Assembly (NCBI GenBank): GCA_024138015.1
Contig: JAMXBB010000001.1
Coordinates: 97,325,845 to 97,389,844 of the forward strand
Origin: Lumnitzera littorea
Taxonomy: Eukaryota; Streptophyta; Magnoliopsida; Myrtales; Combretaceae
Length of the DNA stretch: 64,000 nucleotides
Reading direction: 5' to 3'
Shown here: positions 12,219-23,999 of the stretch, piece by piece
Layout of the letters: each line of letters starts with the position of its first letter
How positions within the stretch are numbered: the stretch's first letter is position 1
The notes under the pieces: model-generated
Seen by the model: the letters and a program-made list of their open reading frames with translations, nothing else
What the model was told of the DNA's origin: nothing
The model's database searches: none
Position numbers and translations under genes: made by a program

Positions 12219-14215
12219 TGTAACCCGTATTTTTCATTATGATCTAAAAATATTACGAATTTTATTATTTTGACCTAAATAATTATAAATTATTATTTTA
12301 AGTTTTTCTTTATATATTTATAATTTAATAAATATCTAAATTTATATTTTTGTAATTTTATTATTTTTAAGCCCATTTTATAGCAATTACTTATTATACT
12401 ATTTTTTTGTCAAATACTTATTTAATTCACTTTTTGTTACTTTAATAATTTATTATTTAATTAATTATTTATTATTATTAAAAATTACGAATTTTTAATT
12501 AAAATCTAAAATAATGATGTGACAGCCTATAATTGCTCTACATGTCACTTTCATGAATTTTCCCTATTTTCCATTTTTTTACTTTACTTAATATTTATAT
12601 ATTTATATATCTATTATTACATTTTATTAAATTTTTTAAATTAATTTACTTCCTTTTCTTAAACCTCACGGCATACATACATACATACATATATGTTATC
12701 TTACCTTATTTAACAATTTAATATTATAGTATATGACATATATACTTTTTAAGCATACTCATATACTTATACATATGATACTACTATATACATATTTTTA
12801 TAAGTATATACATACTTATATACTTAGGTTCCTTATTTTATTTATAAATCTATACATATGTAATTTTACAATATACCCCTAAATACACTATATGTACCGT
12901 ATGTATATACCTATAATGTACTTATACATGTGCTATACTTATATTTTTATACTCTATATTTACATATATAACCGGCCATATATACACACATATATAATAA
13001 AAATAAATAATATACAACTACTAAATACGCATATTTACATATACATAAATCTCTTTATACCAAATACTTATATAATCAATTATGACATATATGTACACAT
13101 GAGTATACCTAAGTATACATATATGAACTCATATAACATAAGAAATATTAACTTTACATATCTTTTTAATACATGTGCATAGAGTCTTCTAGAAAAAAAT
13201 TAATAAAATACATGTAAATTTTATTGCATAATCTTATAATACATAAAATTCTAAAAAGATATATATATACATGAAAGAGTACATATAAATTATTATTATA
13301 AAATAAATATAATATACATACTACTTATTTACCTATTTTGGTAACTTGATAAGTATTTGATTTATGAGCTTCTTCCTCTTCTTATAATTGTTGAGAAATA
13401 ATAAGAAAATTGAGAGGGAAAAAAATGAATAGAAAAGGAAAAAGAAAGAGCACTTTTTGGTAGAGTGGTTTTTCTTTGGGTTCTTTGAAGTTTATTTTGA
13501 AAAAAAAAAAAAAAAGAAAGCGATAAGTCAAGGAAGACAAGGTGTGAATTCGTCTAAGAAAAAGGAAGATAAAAGCAAATCTAGATGGAAGAAAGAAAAA
13601 AAGATAAGAATATATTAATTTGATGTGATTTGTGATTAGGTAATATCTTATCTCTTTTTAGCACATGGAGGAAACAACATACACATGGGCAGCTGAAATG
13701 TTCTAGAATGGAACATAGGTAGGGGGAAAAAGAAAAGAAAACAAAAACGTTAGTGAAGGAAAAGAGAAAAAGAATAAAATTAAAATTAAAATTTTCTAAA
13801 AATATATAATTTTAGGAATTATGAAATAATATTAAAATTTTACAAAATTTATTAATTTATATTGTTACTTGTTATATTTATAATATTTGGAAATTATCTT
13901 AACTTGTTCATTAATAATTTTATGCGATTACATATATTAGTCGATAATTGTATTCGTTTAGAGTTTTATTATTATTAGGGTATATTTATTTATTTTATAA
14001 GCTTAAAGTTATAGTTTTAAGGTTTTTTGTCAAGTCAATTTAGGGTTTTTGTATGCAATTTAGGTTTCAATCAAAATTCTAAGGTTTTTATTACTTATAA
14101 TATATTCAATTTTATAATAAGATAAAATTTTTATCTTATTTAACCTTATCGACTTGTGAGATTATCTATAGTACTAAAGTTCAATTATACTCTTAAATAA
14201 CTAAATTTGCAGGGT
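12219..14215 (+). repeat. AT-rich insertion inside the hAT transposase, LTR-like (possible solo LTR)
   Basis: It begins TGTAACCCG, like the TGTAACACCC start of many gypsy LTRs, and continues for about 2 kb of AT-rich DNA. It contains CATA-rich stretches (12660-13330), purine tracts (13375-13760) and aagg-ttttt/agggttttt phrases near its end (13970-14110). It has no coding capacity. The last 300 bases match, in inverted orientation, the sequence at about 62430-62850. I could not find a matching 5-bp duplication around it, so its exact ends are uncertain and solo-LTR status is inferred. Confidence 0.5.
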
Positions 14216-14299
14216 TTACATTACTCATTTATGCATGAATAGTTATTGGCGTAAAGATTGAAAAGGCAACGGTTTGATGGTTTAATGTCTGAGATACAA

Positions 14300-14625
14300 C
14301 ACTACACCAACACAAATTTTGAGTTTTTTGAGAATATCTCCATCAAAGACTTCGATATTTTAGAGTGATGGTAAAAGCACACAAGGGACTACCTACTCCT
14401 ATCTTGTATCGCCAATGAAGCACTCGTTGCTCTGGCTTCAATTATGTTCACTGAGCAAGCGTTTAATATAGTAAGTCTGATTGTCAATGAACACTGAGCC
14501 TCTCTATCTGTTGTTAATGTTGAGATAAATGTTTACATAGAAGATTGGTATAAAGTGGCCTACAAACGACAAGAACCATGCAGGACATCAAGCGAAGAGG
14601 ATGATTACTTTAGTGACTAGAGCCA
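14300..14625 (+). pseudogene. hAT transposase remnant: C-terminal dimerisation domain
   Basis: In the plus strand the reading Phe-Asp-Ile-Leu-Glu-(stop)-Trp/stop, then His-Thr-Arg-Asp-Tyr, Leu-Leu-Ser-Cys-Ile-Ala-Asn, Ala-Leu-Val-Ala-Leu-Ala-Ser, Glu-Gln-Ala-Phe-Asn, Val-Asn-Glu and Ile-Glu-Asp-Trp-Tyr-Lys follows the hAT C-terminal dimerisation pattern. The family pattern is LxWWK, then YPxLSxxARDxLAIPxSTVASExAFS, then LxPxxVEALxCxxDW. The Trp-Trp pair has become stop codons (TGA/TGG-type changes). It lies about 765 bases inside the right end, as expected for the 3' part of the transposase. Confidence 0.75.
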
Positions 14626-15389
14626 ATTTGATGGAAGTCTAAACTCAATCGTGGGTTTCATTCTTGGTCACGAACATGCATAACTACCTCAAGAGAAGAC
14701 ATAATAAGTTTTCTTTTTATCCTTTTCGAAAAAGTTTTATTATATAGAAAAATCTATTTTCGTAATTATTTAAAAAAAAAGTAAATGGCATGGTTTTCCT
14801 ACAAGTGGTAATATAGTATTAGAGTTTTCCAAATTATGATTGAGTAAAATTATTTTCTTTTAAAAAATTTAAATTAAATAGTCACATACACTTGAATTTT
14901 TTTTGCAAAACATAAAATTGACCAACAAACTAATGCTTTTCCAAAAATCCAAACCGAACTACGATGATTTAATTCTGATTAGCGAATACGTAAATATTTT
15001 TCGAGCGATTGTACAGTATAGTAAAAAATATTTTCCCTCTAATCACTTTATTCTACTCGATTAGATTAGTTCTTCATATTGTAAGAGATTTCTTTATATT
15101 TTAAATTTTTGTTTGTTTGTAATGTATGCTTTATGGAAGGAGGAAAAAGAGGAAAGGAAAAAAAAAAAAAAAGGATTGAAGGCTTAGCAAGGAAAAAGGG
15201 AAAAAAATTATGGAAATAAAGGAAAAATGAAAAAAAGAAAAATAATTCAAGGGTCTCGAACCGACTCTTAAACTGCTGAACCTATTAAACCGGTCCGAAA
15301 TCATCAGTTTATAAACTAATTACGATTCATCATATTCTTAACTTATGAATCGATAATTTAAGATCGATTCGGCCTCTCGCCCGAATCTA

Positions 15390-15397
15390 ACTATAAG
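15390..15397. other. Right 8-bp target-site duplication of the hAT element
   Basis: actataag directly follows the right terminal repeat (ccgaatcta) and matches 10181-10188 exactly. Confidence 0.88.
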
Positions 15398-16550
15398 TAT
15401 AAAAATTGATATGGTAGGCCTCGTGATATAAAGAATCTTACTTATAAATTATAGTGCAGTTCCCAAGCTTTAATAATATACAGTTTGCTAACTTTCAAAG
15501 GTTGAGATGCCATTTTGCTACCTTACGAACGTTATACACTAGATTGGAAAGAGAGAATAGTTTAGACACAATTATTTAAAATATTTCGATGTTATATTTG
15601 ACATCATTAGCAGCGTAACATGGATATCATCTTTAAATTTTCTTTTTTTCTAAATATCGAGAGAACTTGCACATTAAAATGCAAAAAGTGGGTCTATATA
15701 TCCCAACTCGTCGGACATTACATAGAGTTTTGAGGGTGGCTCGAGGGAATGTATGTTTCGAGATGATTGCCAACTGTCTCCAGGCCTTGAGCTAGCCCCC
15801 ACTTGAAATTAGCGTGACCCACTAATAACAGTGAGTTACCATCTACTATTTAAAATTTTTTTCTTTTTTTTCATTAAGTGGCATGATTCAACTGCAACCT
15901 AATAAAATAAAAAGCTGATTTCTTTTTTCTTTTCTTTTTAATTTCTAAGAGCAGCGAATCACATATCATCCACCATCGCTGATGGATTGTAATCCACCAG
16001 ATTTAAGTTGTATTCAACCATCATCTTAAGAAAGGTTAACCTTTCTCAAGAGTTGGCTGGTTTCCCCTACCTTAATCTCTTGATTTTTCTTTTTCTCCTT
16101 TTTTTTTTAAATTGCTTTTATTCTGAATTTTGCAACTTTTTTTTATTGTTTTTAGTCTATAATTTACTTAACTACATCAAATAATAAGAGTACACTGAAT
16201 TATTTACTATAAGCCAATTAGGATGTCCAACGTGTCAATTGTTAATGAAATATTTAATGAAGCTAAAGCAACGGTCTAAGAATTAACAGTCTAAAATAGA
16301 AGATCACCAAACATGAGAACTAAATTTTATACCCTTTTAATTTTTCCCTTACAAACTCTACTCAAATTGATCTTCCAGATTAAATGAACTTTTTTAATTT
16401 TCTTCTTCTTTTTTAATTTTTATTTTTTGCCAAACACATTTCACTCTTTACAAAATTACGATATTCTACACTAGGGATAAGTAGGCACATATAGAAATCC
16501 AGACTTTACTCGTATTCTACTTTAGAGGTACTAATTTCTAAATTTTGGAA
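15398..16550. other. AT-rich intergenic stretch
   Basis: No gene, RNA or element boundary recognised. A locally GC-richer part near 15690-15840 has no open frame of note. Confidence 0.5.
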
Positions 16551-16551
16551 C

Positions 16552-17000
16552 TAAGAAACTGTAAATGAGTTGGATCGAAAAGATACATTATTAAGCTCCA
16601 TTTAGAATTTTAAACCTCAAGTTCGATTGAGTATATAATTTTGAACTTGAACTCAACTTGAAGTGATATTTAACTTGCTCAAACTCAACACAATTAAGTT
16701 TGTTTAAACTTTACTCATGTAATAGTAAAAAAGAAAAAAAAGAAAAAAATCTATTCATGTAAAATTATTTTTTAAATAAAATAATATAAACATTCAAATT
16801 TAAATTAAAACTCAACTAAAATTTATATTCTACTCGAGCTCTGTTAAGCTCACAATTAGTTAAGTATTATGAAGGTAGAGCTTAACCTAATGAAATACTT
16901 GAATTGCACAAACTTAAGCTCAAGCTCAACTTAAATAATGTTGAATTGACAAGTTAAACTCAAATAAATTACGAGTGGACTTAACTCACTTATATCCCTA
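16552..17000. mobile_element. Probable old hAT-type MITE (about 450 bp)
   Basis: The right end, read inward, begins TAGGGATATAAGTGAGTTAAG. The left begins TAAGAAACTGTAAATGAGTTGG; the two are similar but decayed. The interior is rich in aactcaa/ttgagct/aagctcaag phrases on both strands, as in the clearer element at 20729-21307. No matching 8-bp duplication remains. Confidence 0.4.
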
Positions 17001-17904
17001 ACTAAAGCATTACATTAACACCTCTCTAGAACCTATACATTATAAAACTTATAAGATGGCAAAGTACTCTATAAATTGTACATTTTTCAATTCCAATCAT
17101 TTGTATTAAAATTTTGCAGTAAATTTTGCAACAACCTATCAATGTTTCTGTATTTCGTAACTAATAGACTCTATCAGTTTATAATCCCAAACTATTGCAA
17201 AATTATTATCAATAATAAAGCTTTTTCTTTAGAATAACCAAATTTGCAACCAAAGACAGGTTCATTCTTGTAAAGTTAAGTTATATAGGATATCTCTATA
17301 CGTTGACATGATGACATCCTATTTACACAAACAGAAAGAGATGCATATCCCTCTCTAAAGGATCTTGTTTATAAAATTATAGCGTTATGGATATAGCATT
17401 TGTGGCTCCTTTCAGAAGTTATGTGTTTAGGTAGAAATATAATATCGTGTTATATTTTATGTTATTAGCTAATAATTTTAATAAGTGAGTATAAGATGCC
17501 CTAAAACCTATCATATATACCTTATAATATAGGTTCAAAGATAGATATAAGGTATTAAAATAATGTATCTGTATCTAACTTCATAAGAGTAAATTCCTAA
17601 AAATGGTATCTAAAATTTATCCTTTTAACTTTAAATACCCAACTAAAACCGATACAAGCAAACATGATAAAATATGGTAAAGTGCTAAAGGAGTTACCTG
17701 CATGCCCTGCCTCTACTAATAAATGATGAATATATAGTGACAATTGCTATCAAACAGTCTTATAAAGCCGAGGGAAACCAGATATGAAGTCCTTTGAAAT
17801 TTGTACAAAGAAGTTTTTATTTTGATGTCTTCTTCTATCGGTCGCATACTATCAAGTATCAAATATGATTAGTATAAAAAATTTACATATTTGATTTTCG
17901 TTAA

Positions 17905-19160
17905 TTTCTGATTTTTATTTAACTACTTAACATTTTTTAATTTCCGATTTGAGTCTAACTGTCTTAAAACTTTTCTGTTTGAATCTTTTCATTAACTCCA
18001 CCAAGAAATCCACCAAGAAGTGACAATAAAAATTTTTGGTAGGCTCATAATTTTTAGTTTAATAAAATAACATTGTGAAATACATTAATAATTATAAAAT
18101 ATTACAAAAATAAATAAGAAAAAAAGTTAGAAACGCTTTGGACCAAGACTGGGAGATGGCCCACCATATGCAAAAGGAAACGGTCCACCATAAAAATAAA
18201 AAAGAAAAAAAAAGGAGGATAATATCATAAATGGTATCCCAATTTTATCAAAATGTTCAATTTACTATTTATAATTTAAAAAAATTAATTTACTACCTAA
18301 TTAAAATTTTTATTATCATTTTTATTACCTAAACTAATTCTGTTAAGTCTATTTACTAATACGAACATACGAATGAACTAGAAATTATACGTTCTCGCTA
18401 TCTCAAAGCCAAAATGATCAGCGGCCATATGTAGAGAGTTGTGTAATTCCTAACTAAGTAGCCACGGGCCATCTCCAACTTTAGGGTGTCCGGAATGATT
18501 GTTTAGATAAAGAGAATTACGATCAACTTCAAAAGGTGAGTTGTTCAACTTACTAACGATCATAAGTCAATTTCTTATTTATCTTTGTATCCACGTTAGT
18601 AAATGAATTTGATAGAGTAAGTTTAAGTAATATAAATAACTACAAAAACTTTAACTAGATAGTAAATTAATATTTTTAAAGTATAAATAGTAAATTGCAT
18701 ATTTTGGTAAAGTTTTAGATATCATTATGATATTAACTTAAAAATAAAGATAAAAAAAGGGAGAGAGAGAGAGAGATATTTTTTTACTTTAATCTTTGGG
18801 TAGTAATATGATAGTGCACCAACTATAAAACGTTTGATTTTTTCTTTTAAGTGGTGGACTGATGGATCACGTTCCTTTAAACATTTCTAGCCATACCTAA
18901 AACACATTCACAATCATTTTTCTGATGTTTTCTTTTTTATATTTTTTTTATTATATTATTTAATTTAATTTTTCCAAATAATATTATTTTAGTGAATCGA
19001 TTATATTGAGCCCATCAGAAGTTAATACATGCCAACTTTTGACAGCTTTTTTTTAACAATGTTAATAGATGGATTCAAACAGAAAAAGTTTAGCATGATA
19101 AAAACTTAAATACAAAAAAAAAAAAAAATTTAAGGACTCAAATAAAAAATAAAAAAAAGT
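17905..19160. mobile_element. Inverted-repeat element (outer), interrupted by another TIR element
   Basis: The left arm (about 17925-18005) and the reverse complement of the right arm (about 19055-19155) share tttgagtc, ttttctgtttgaatc and attaac in the same order, with an A/T-run length difference. Further in, ggaaacggtccacca at about 18175-18190 pairs with a similar phrase near 18850. There is no coding capacity. The element at 18221-18734 lies inside it. Confidence 0.5.
18221..18734. mobile_element. TIR element (MITE-like, 514 bp) nested in the outer inverted repeat
   Basis: The left end starts aatatcataaatggtatccc and the reverse complement of the right end aatatcataatgatatctaa. Similarity then continues for about 145 bases (tcaatttactatttat, attaatttacta, gttaa and so on) on both arms. 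Its centre has no open frame. The ends of the arms are clear but no target duplication could be assigned. Confidence 0.65.
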
Positions 19161-19164
19161 GGGT

Positions 19165-20720
19165 AATCATTATGTACTTTCCTTTTAGCATATGGGATCC
19201 GACACTTAATAATATATATTATTTAGGGAAGAAAGTTTAAGTGTAATATGTAAAATTGTGGAATTTCCCTTTTTCCCCTATTAGCAAATAACTAGTTGCA
19301 TATAAATCATAACTTAAACTCAAGAAAATTTATGTATTTTCATAATTGATTAAAAACAAACACTATTTCTTGCTAATAGAAAATAAATATTTCACACTTT
19401 CCAATATTAATTACACATTACAAAAACTTCCTTGCATACATACTTATATACATATATATAAGTATATAATTAAACCAAATGATAGCTTTTGATATCTTAC
19501 AAGTTATAATAAATGTATTGCCAGATAAAAAAAAAAAAAAGGAAGAGAAAAAAAATGATATATATCTTTTCAAGTGATTCCATAAGTAATTTATTTATTT
19601 AATCATATAAAAATTTTTAATTACTTGAATGGCCATCAGAGTTTGCTAGTAAGAGTATATAGGTTAAAAGCATCGTGCATGTGAATGACAACGATATAAG
19701 CTTTCCCCAGCATATGCTTCAGCCATTAGCTTCACAGTTTTGATAAGGAAAGATTTGCCGATTAGTATCAATCCAGTCCTAAAAATCACGCGCAACTTGA
19801 TATCAATGATTATGCCACCTTTCCAACTGTATACTCCAAAACTTTGTTGCGTCTCTATACGCATGTGCCATTTTCCAAATGAATCCTCCAAAACTGGATT
19901 TGATTTGCTTATAGCTGTCATGCACTGTAGTTTAAAGGTATAACACAATCCTTCATCTGGATAAATCGGAGTGATTTCTCCCTCTTCTTAAAGTTATAAT
20001 ACATATAATAATTGGGAAACAGGAAAAAGGCTCTTTCCTTTATTTCTTTTTAGCCATCTTTCAAAGCTATATTCAGAAGGGCTTTACTTTTTTTTCTTTA
20101 ATTTCGTGTTATAAAGGAAAAGGTATTGTTCAAATTGTTAGATTCATACAATCAAGCATAAGAATTTTCAATTTTGATAATGAAATCATGATATTTATTA
20201 TTCCAGTTAGGTCTAAATTAGGGTTTAACATATAGTTATTCATAAAATAATAAGGAATGTGTCGATTCTCAAGAAGAAAAAAAACATAGTGATCCCTTCT
20301 CAAATCTCATAAAATATCAAATAATAGAGTTATTAAGTTGACGCTAAGATCATTATAATCTAGTAGTATTATCATTGATCTCCTATTGAGATCGATTAAG
20401 ATTCATATCCGTCTTTTCCCAAATTGTAATATAGTTGGCTAAAAAAAAAAAAAAAAAGAGTCAGCATTGTATCCATGCACGAGTTGATGTGGTGAGTTGT
20501 AAGCAAAAATTTGATAAAATATTATAATTACATATTAGCAAATATTAAAGCAATGTCAGATTTTAAAAATAAGAATAAGAATTGCTTAGGTAGAAATCAT
20601 AGCAACCTTGATCACTTAGCCTAAATGAAATAAAAAAAAAAAAGGATAGAAAAAAACAAAGCAAGATTTTGGTAGAATGCAATTGCAATCCACATTTAGT
20701 GGAGGTTTATCTCATATTCT
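19165..20720. other. AT-rich stretch; one unexplained GC-richer block at 19660-19950
   Basis: The block at about 19660-19950 has overlapping open frames on both strands (67 codons plus, 94 codons minus) and a base composition unlike its flanks, but matches no family that I know. It could be a scrap of an old exon. The rest shows only A/T tracts. Confidence 0.35.
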
Positions 20721-20728
20721 TGTTAGTA

Positions 20729-21307
20729 TAGGGCTGCAAATGAGCCTAGCCTAGCTGAGTTGAGCTTTTTATCGAGCTTGAAATTAAAACTCAAGTTTGG
20801 TTTATTTAGATAAGTGAATTTTGTCTTGAGCTTAAGTTTGGCTCATTTATTAATCAAGCTTAAGTAGTACCAAACCCAAAGTGAGTCGATCTTGAACCTA
20901 TTAACAAGCATAAGTATATAAAATTAAGAAATATATAAATAAATAGATTAACAAATGATGAATAAGGATTAAATTATATAATATATTTTTCTATATAATA
21001 TATTATATATTTATATATATTATATAGATATTAACTTTTAGATTTTAATAATATATAATATTTATAATATATATAAAATCCGTAAACCTACTTATGAGAT
21101 TAAATAAATGGGCTTACGAGCCTAAGTGAGTAAGCTTGTGAGTAAGCTTCTGAGCTTAAATTGGAACCCAAGCTTAGTTCATTTAGATAAATAAGCTTCA
21201 TCTTAAGCTCAAGCTTAGTTTATTTACTAATTGAGCTTGAGTTAACCAACCAAGCTGCTTGTTGAGCTCGAGTAGCTTGCAAACAACACGGATCATTTGC
21301 ATCCCTA
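20729..21307. mobile_element. Non-autonomous hAT-type MITE, 579 bp
   Basis: The left terminus TAGGGCTGCAAATGAGCC matches the reverse complement of the right terminus TAGGGATGCAAATGATCC at 16 of 18 bases. The flanking octamers tgttagta (20721-20728) and tgtaggta (21308-21315) agree at 6 of 8 positions, as a decayed 8-bp duplication would. Both arms are filled with short gagcttgag/aagctcaagc phrases in opposite orientation, so the element can fold back. The centre holds an (AT)-rich stretch. It is non-coding. Confidence 0.8.
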
Positions 21308-21315
21308 TGTAGGTA

Positions 21316-22860
21316 CCTTTTACAGGACAAAAATGAACTTTAATGTTAAAAGGGTCATATTTTGTAATCTAACTTTTTTTTTTCATTTAAAAACAAGATG
21401 GATGACCTTCTATCATTAAGGTGGATTATGTAACCCATCAAGTAAAACTGACAATTTGTATTACCATCAATCTACGATACAACTTATTTATTAATCATAT
21501 GTGAAAATCTAAAACCATGACTTGATCCCTTTAATAAGCATATCTCAAATTAAACCTATTTATTGTTTAAAAAGTTATAAATAAATTTATAAAGTAGTAA
21601 AAGGAAAAAGGCAACAATAATATTTAAGTTTTACAAATGCCAATAATATAGGATCTTAATACTCAATATAATATTATGACCCAAACAAAAATTTTAGTGA
21701 AGTAAAGCCTATCAAATATAGGAAATCCCAAATTTTAAATTACATAATATCATTAAATTAAGCGGAACCATGACTTGAAAGGACATTACTATTACCGTTG
21801 ATTTCCAAATTTACTATATTCTCTATTAGATCTTTAAGGGAAATAATCAAAAAATTTGTACATAAAAAAGAATCATATAAATAAAATGTATTTTGTTGAA
21901 AATTTTTAAAAATAGTTTAATTTATTATTTTCTTCCCTATAGAATCAATCCTTTGTACATAAAAAAGTTTTTACAGTTTCTACCTTCAATGAGTTGTGAT
22001 GTTGATTAAGGTTTAGCCTTCAATGCAAAATGCAAATTTTAAAGCTACCATAGTTTCCAGTATGCTTAAAATATCACATATATTACCATAACCATATATT
22101 GTAGGTCTATTATGAACTATTGATAAGAATATTATGGTTAACACACTGTAAACTTTGATCATGTCCACCTAAGGTTATTTGACCATAGTGGATGACATTG
22201 GATAACATTAATATTATCAGTGCATAAAAATAGGATGCGATATCCCAATTATATGAATAAGTGAAACTGCATATAGTTTTGTTGGATATGACGAGCAAAT
22301 TTGGTAATTTATTGACAATAAACACATGTATTTATTAAATTTCAATCGTAAATCATAGTTTTGGAGTTGTTTTTCGATGATGTAAATTACTAATATAACA
22401 AGAATTATTATTAAGTCCTTTGTTTTTTCATAAAGCTAAGTTACCAAGGAAGTAGAGTAAACACTTTGTAATTATTGTAATATTTATATTTGACATTATA
22501 ATAGTTGTTGGTTATTAGGGTGAACAAAAGTATTAATAAGAAGAATGTATTTACTATACAACATGAGGGCTGATAAAATTGACATTGTGACCGTTATATT
22601 GTACATATCAATAGTTATTATGGAAGGATTAGTACACATAATATTTATCAATACAATTCTAGAATTATAGTATGTTTATACAAGGGATCGAGTTAAGATT
22701 ACATGAATTTTAATAGTTAATCCATATAAAAACTCTAAAATAGTGACCCCTTTTAATAGAAAATGTTGCATTATTGCATGCAAGATAATAATAGCACTCT
22801 TTACAAAATGGTTAAATCAAACTATTCAACTAAATGCATAAAAAAGAATAAAATGAAATG
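21316..22860. other. AT-rich intergenic stretch
   Basis: No coding region or element end recognised. The minus-strand open stretch at 22110-22325 has no family resemblance. Confidence 0.5.
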
Positions 22861-22864
22861 TAAA

Positions 22865-23103
22865 TTTATCGATGTTCAATGAGTTTGTACATCAAACCCA
22901 AGGCTTGTTTACAAAATTTATTTAATAAATGGGTTTGAAAATTGTTACCAGACTCGAATACATATCTATACACAAATTTAAACATATTTAGATAGGTTTA
23001 ATCAATTTGTACCTCGTATCGAATTTTTTCTTATATAAACCTGTTTCAATTATCATGTATCATATCCAAATCTCGCGAGTTGGATTTCAAACTGTCAACC
23101 CTA
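22865..23103 (-). mobile_element. Fragment of a hAT-type MITE
   Basis: Read on the minus strand, it begins TAGGGTTGACAGTTTGAAATCC, a typical non-autonomous hAT terminus. A region of acaaattgattaaacc/gggtttgatg phrases follows and fades out near 22865, where no partner terminus is visible. Confidence 0.4.
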
Positions 23104-23109
23104 CCACCA

Positions 23110-23960
23110 AGATCTCTCCTAGTGACCCTTTAACTTCATAAAATTTTATTTTTACTTTTTTATTCTTTTAAAATTTTACATTATTCAATAATTATATATT
23201 ATTGAACTTTCTAAATTTGACAACATGGCATGCCATACCAATGCCTACATATGGAGATTAGATACATCATACATGGTAACGCAATCTAAATCCAACTCGA
23301 AGCACAATTAACATTTAATGGTGTTTCTATTTTCTGTATTTTGTTAATTAGTGAGAGTAAAAGGATACAGCCAGTCCTTTACTCGGCATGACTAACTTTG
23401 CAAAAGAAAGGCCTAAGACAAACTAGATTAATATGATTCGTAATTTAGTTAATCTAGTATTTGTTACAATCAATTGATAGATAAAGAATATGTAGTGTAG
23501 GCGAAACTCCATTAAAAGGTTTTCAGAGTTTATAGAATGACAACTCATAATAGGCTCTAAAACATAAAAGGAGTTGAAGTTAGGGGTCAAAAGGTAAAAG
23601 GAGGAAAAAGAAAAAAAAAAAAGAACGCAATAGTAAATATGGAACATGAACTATAATAAATTATATCACTGTTTGGACAAGACTAAAGCAACAAGAATGC
23701 TGGCTCTACATCCTATATCCAGTCTCGTACCCTTTGAATGGGGCTTCATGGCATTCTATGGCCATCATTGTCCCAGTTCCATCCGGATGGCCATCACTAT
23801 TCAAACGGCCATCGCTCGTTGACCACCTTGTGGTGTTTGGTTGGCTTGCTTCTCTTCGCTAAGCCTATCAACCAAGCGGCCACATTGTGATTCAAGCATT
23901 CTCCCAAGTCATCCTCTTATTAGGAAAATAGATCCTATCAATTTATTTTTCTTTAATTTT
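23110..23960. other. Intergenic stretch with a GC-richer block at 23690-23930
   Basis: The block contains three near-repeats of the phrase ggccatc (ggccatcattg, ggccatcact, ggccatcgctcg) but no usable frame. It is not recognised. Confidence 0.4.
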
Positions 23961-23999
23961 CTTCGATTTACTTTCTTAAAATATTATCATATATAATTA

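Larger units (their letters stand above)
10189..15389 (+). mobile_element. Decayed autonomous-type hAT (Ac-like) DNA transposon, 5.2 kb
   Basis: The ends are set by an 8-bp direct repeat, ACTATAAG, at 10181-10188 and 15390-15397; 8 bp is the hAT hallmark. The left end begins TAGACTCGAGTAAG. The right end, read inward on the minus strand, begins TAGATTCGGGCGAG. The 14 bases differ at four places and all four differences are transitions. Subterminal regions carry gaacc/ggttcg phrases on both sides. Inside, on the plus strand, are recognisable pieces of a hAT transposase: a BED-type zinc-finger region (about 11500-11890), a middle block (12055-12200) and the C-terminal dimerisation domain (about 14300-14620). 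Stops and frameshifts break it, and an unrelated AT-rich insertion replaces the catalytic middle. Confidence 0.88.

Noticed and set aside
12892..13182. 96-codon open stretch rich in Tyr and Ile
   Set aside because: It is a translation of TATA/CATA-rich repeat DNA inside the insertion in the hAT element.
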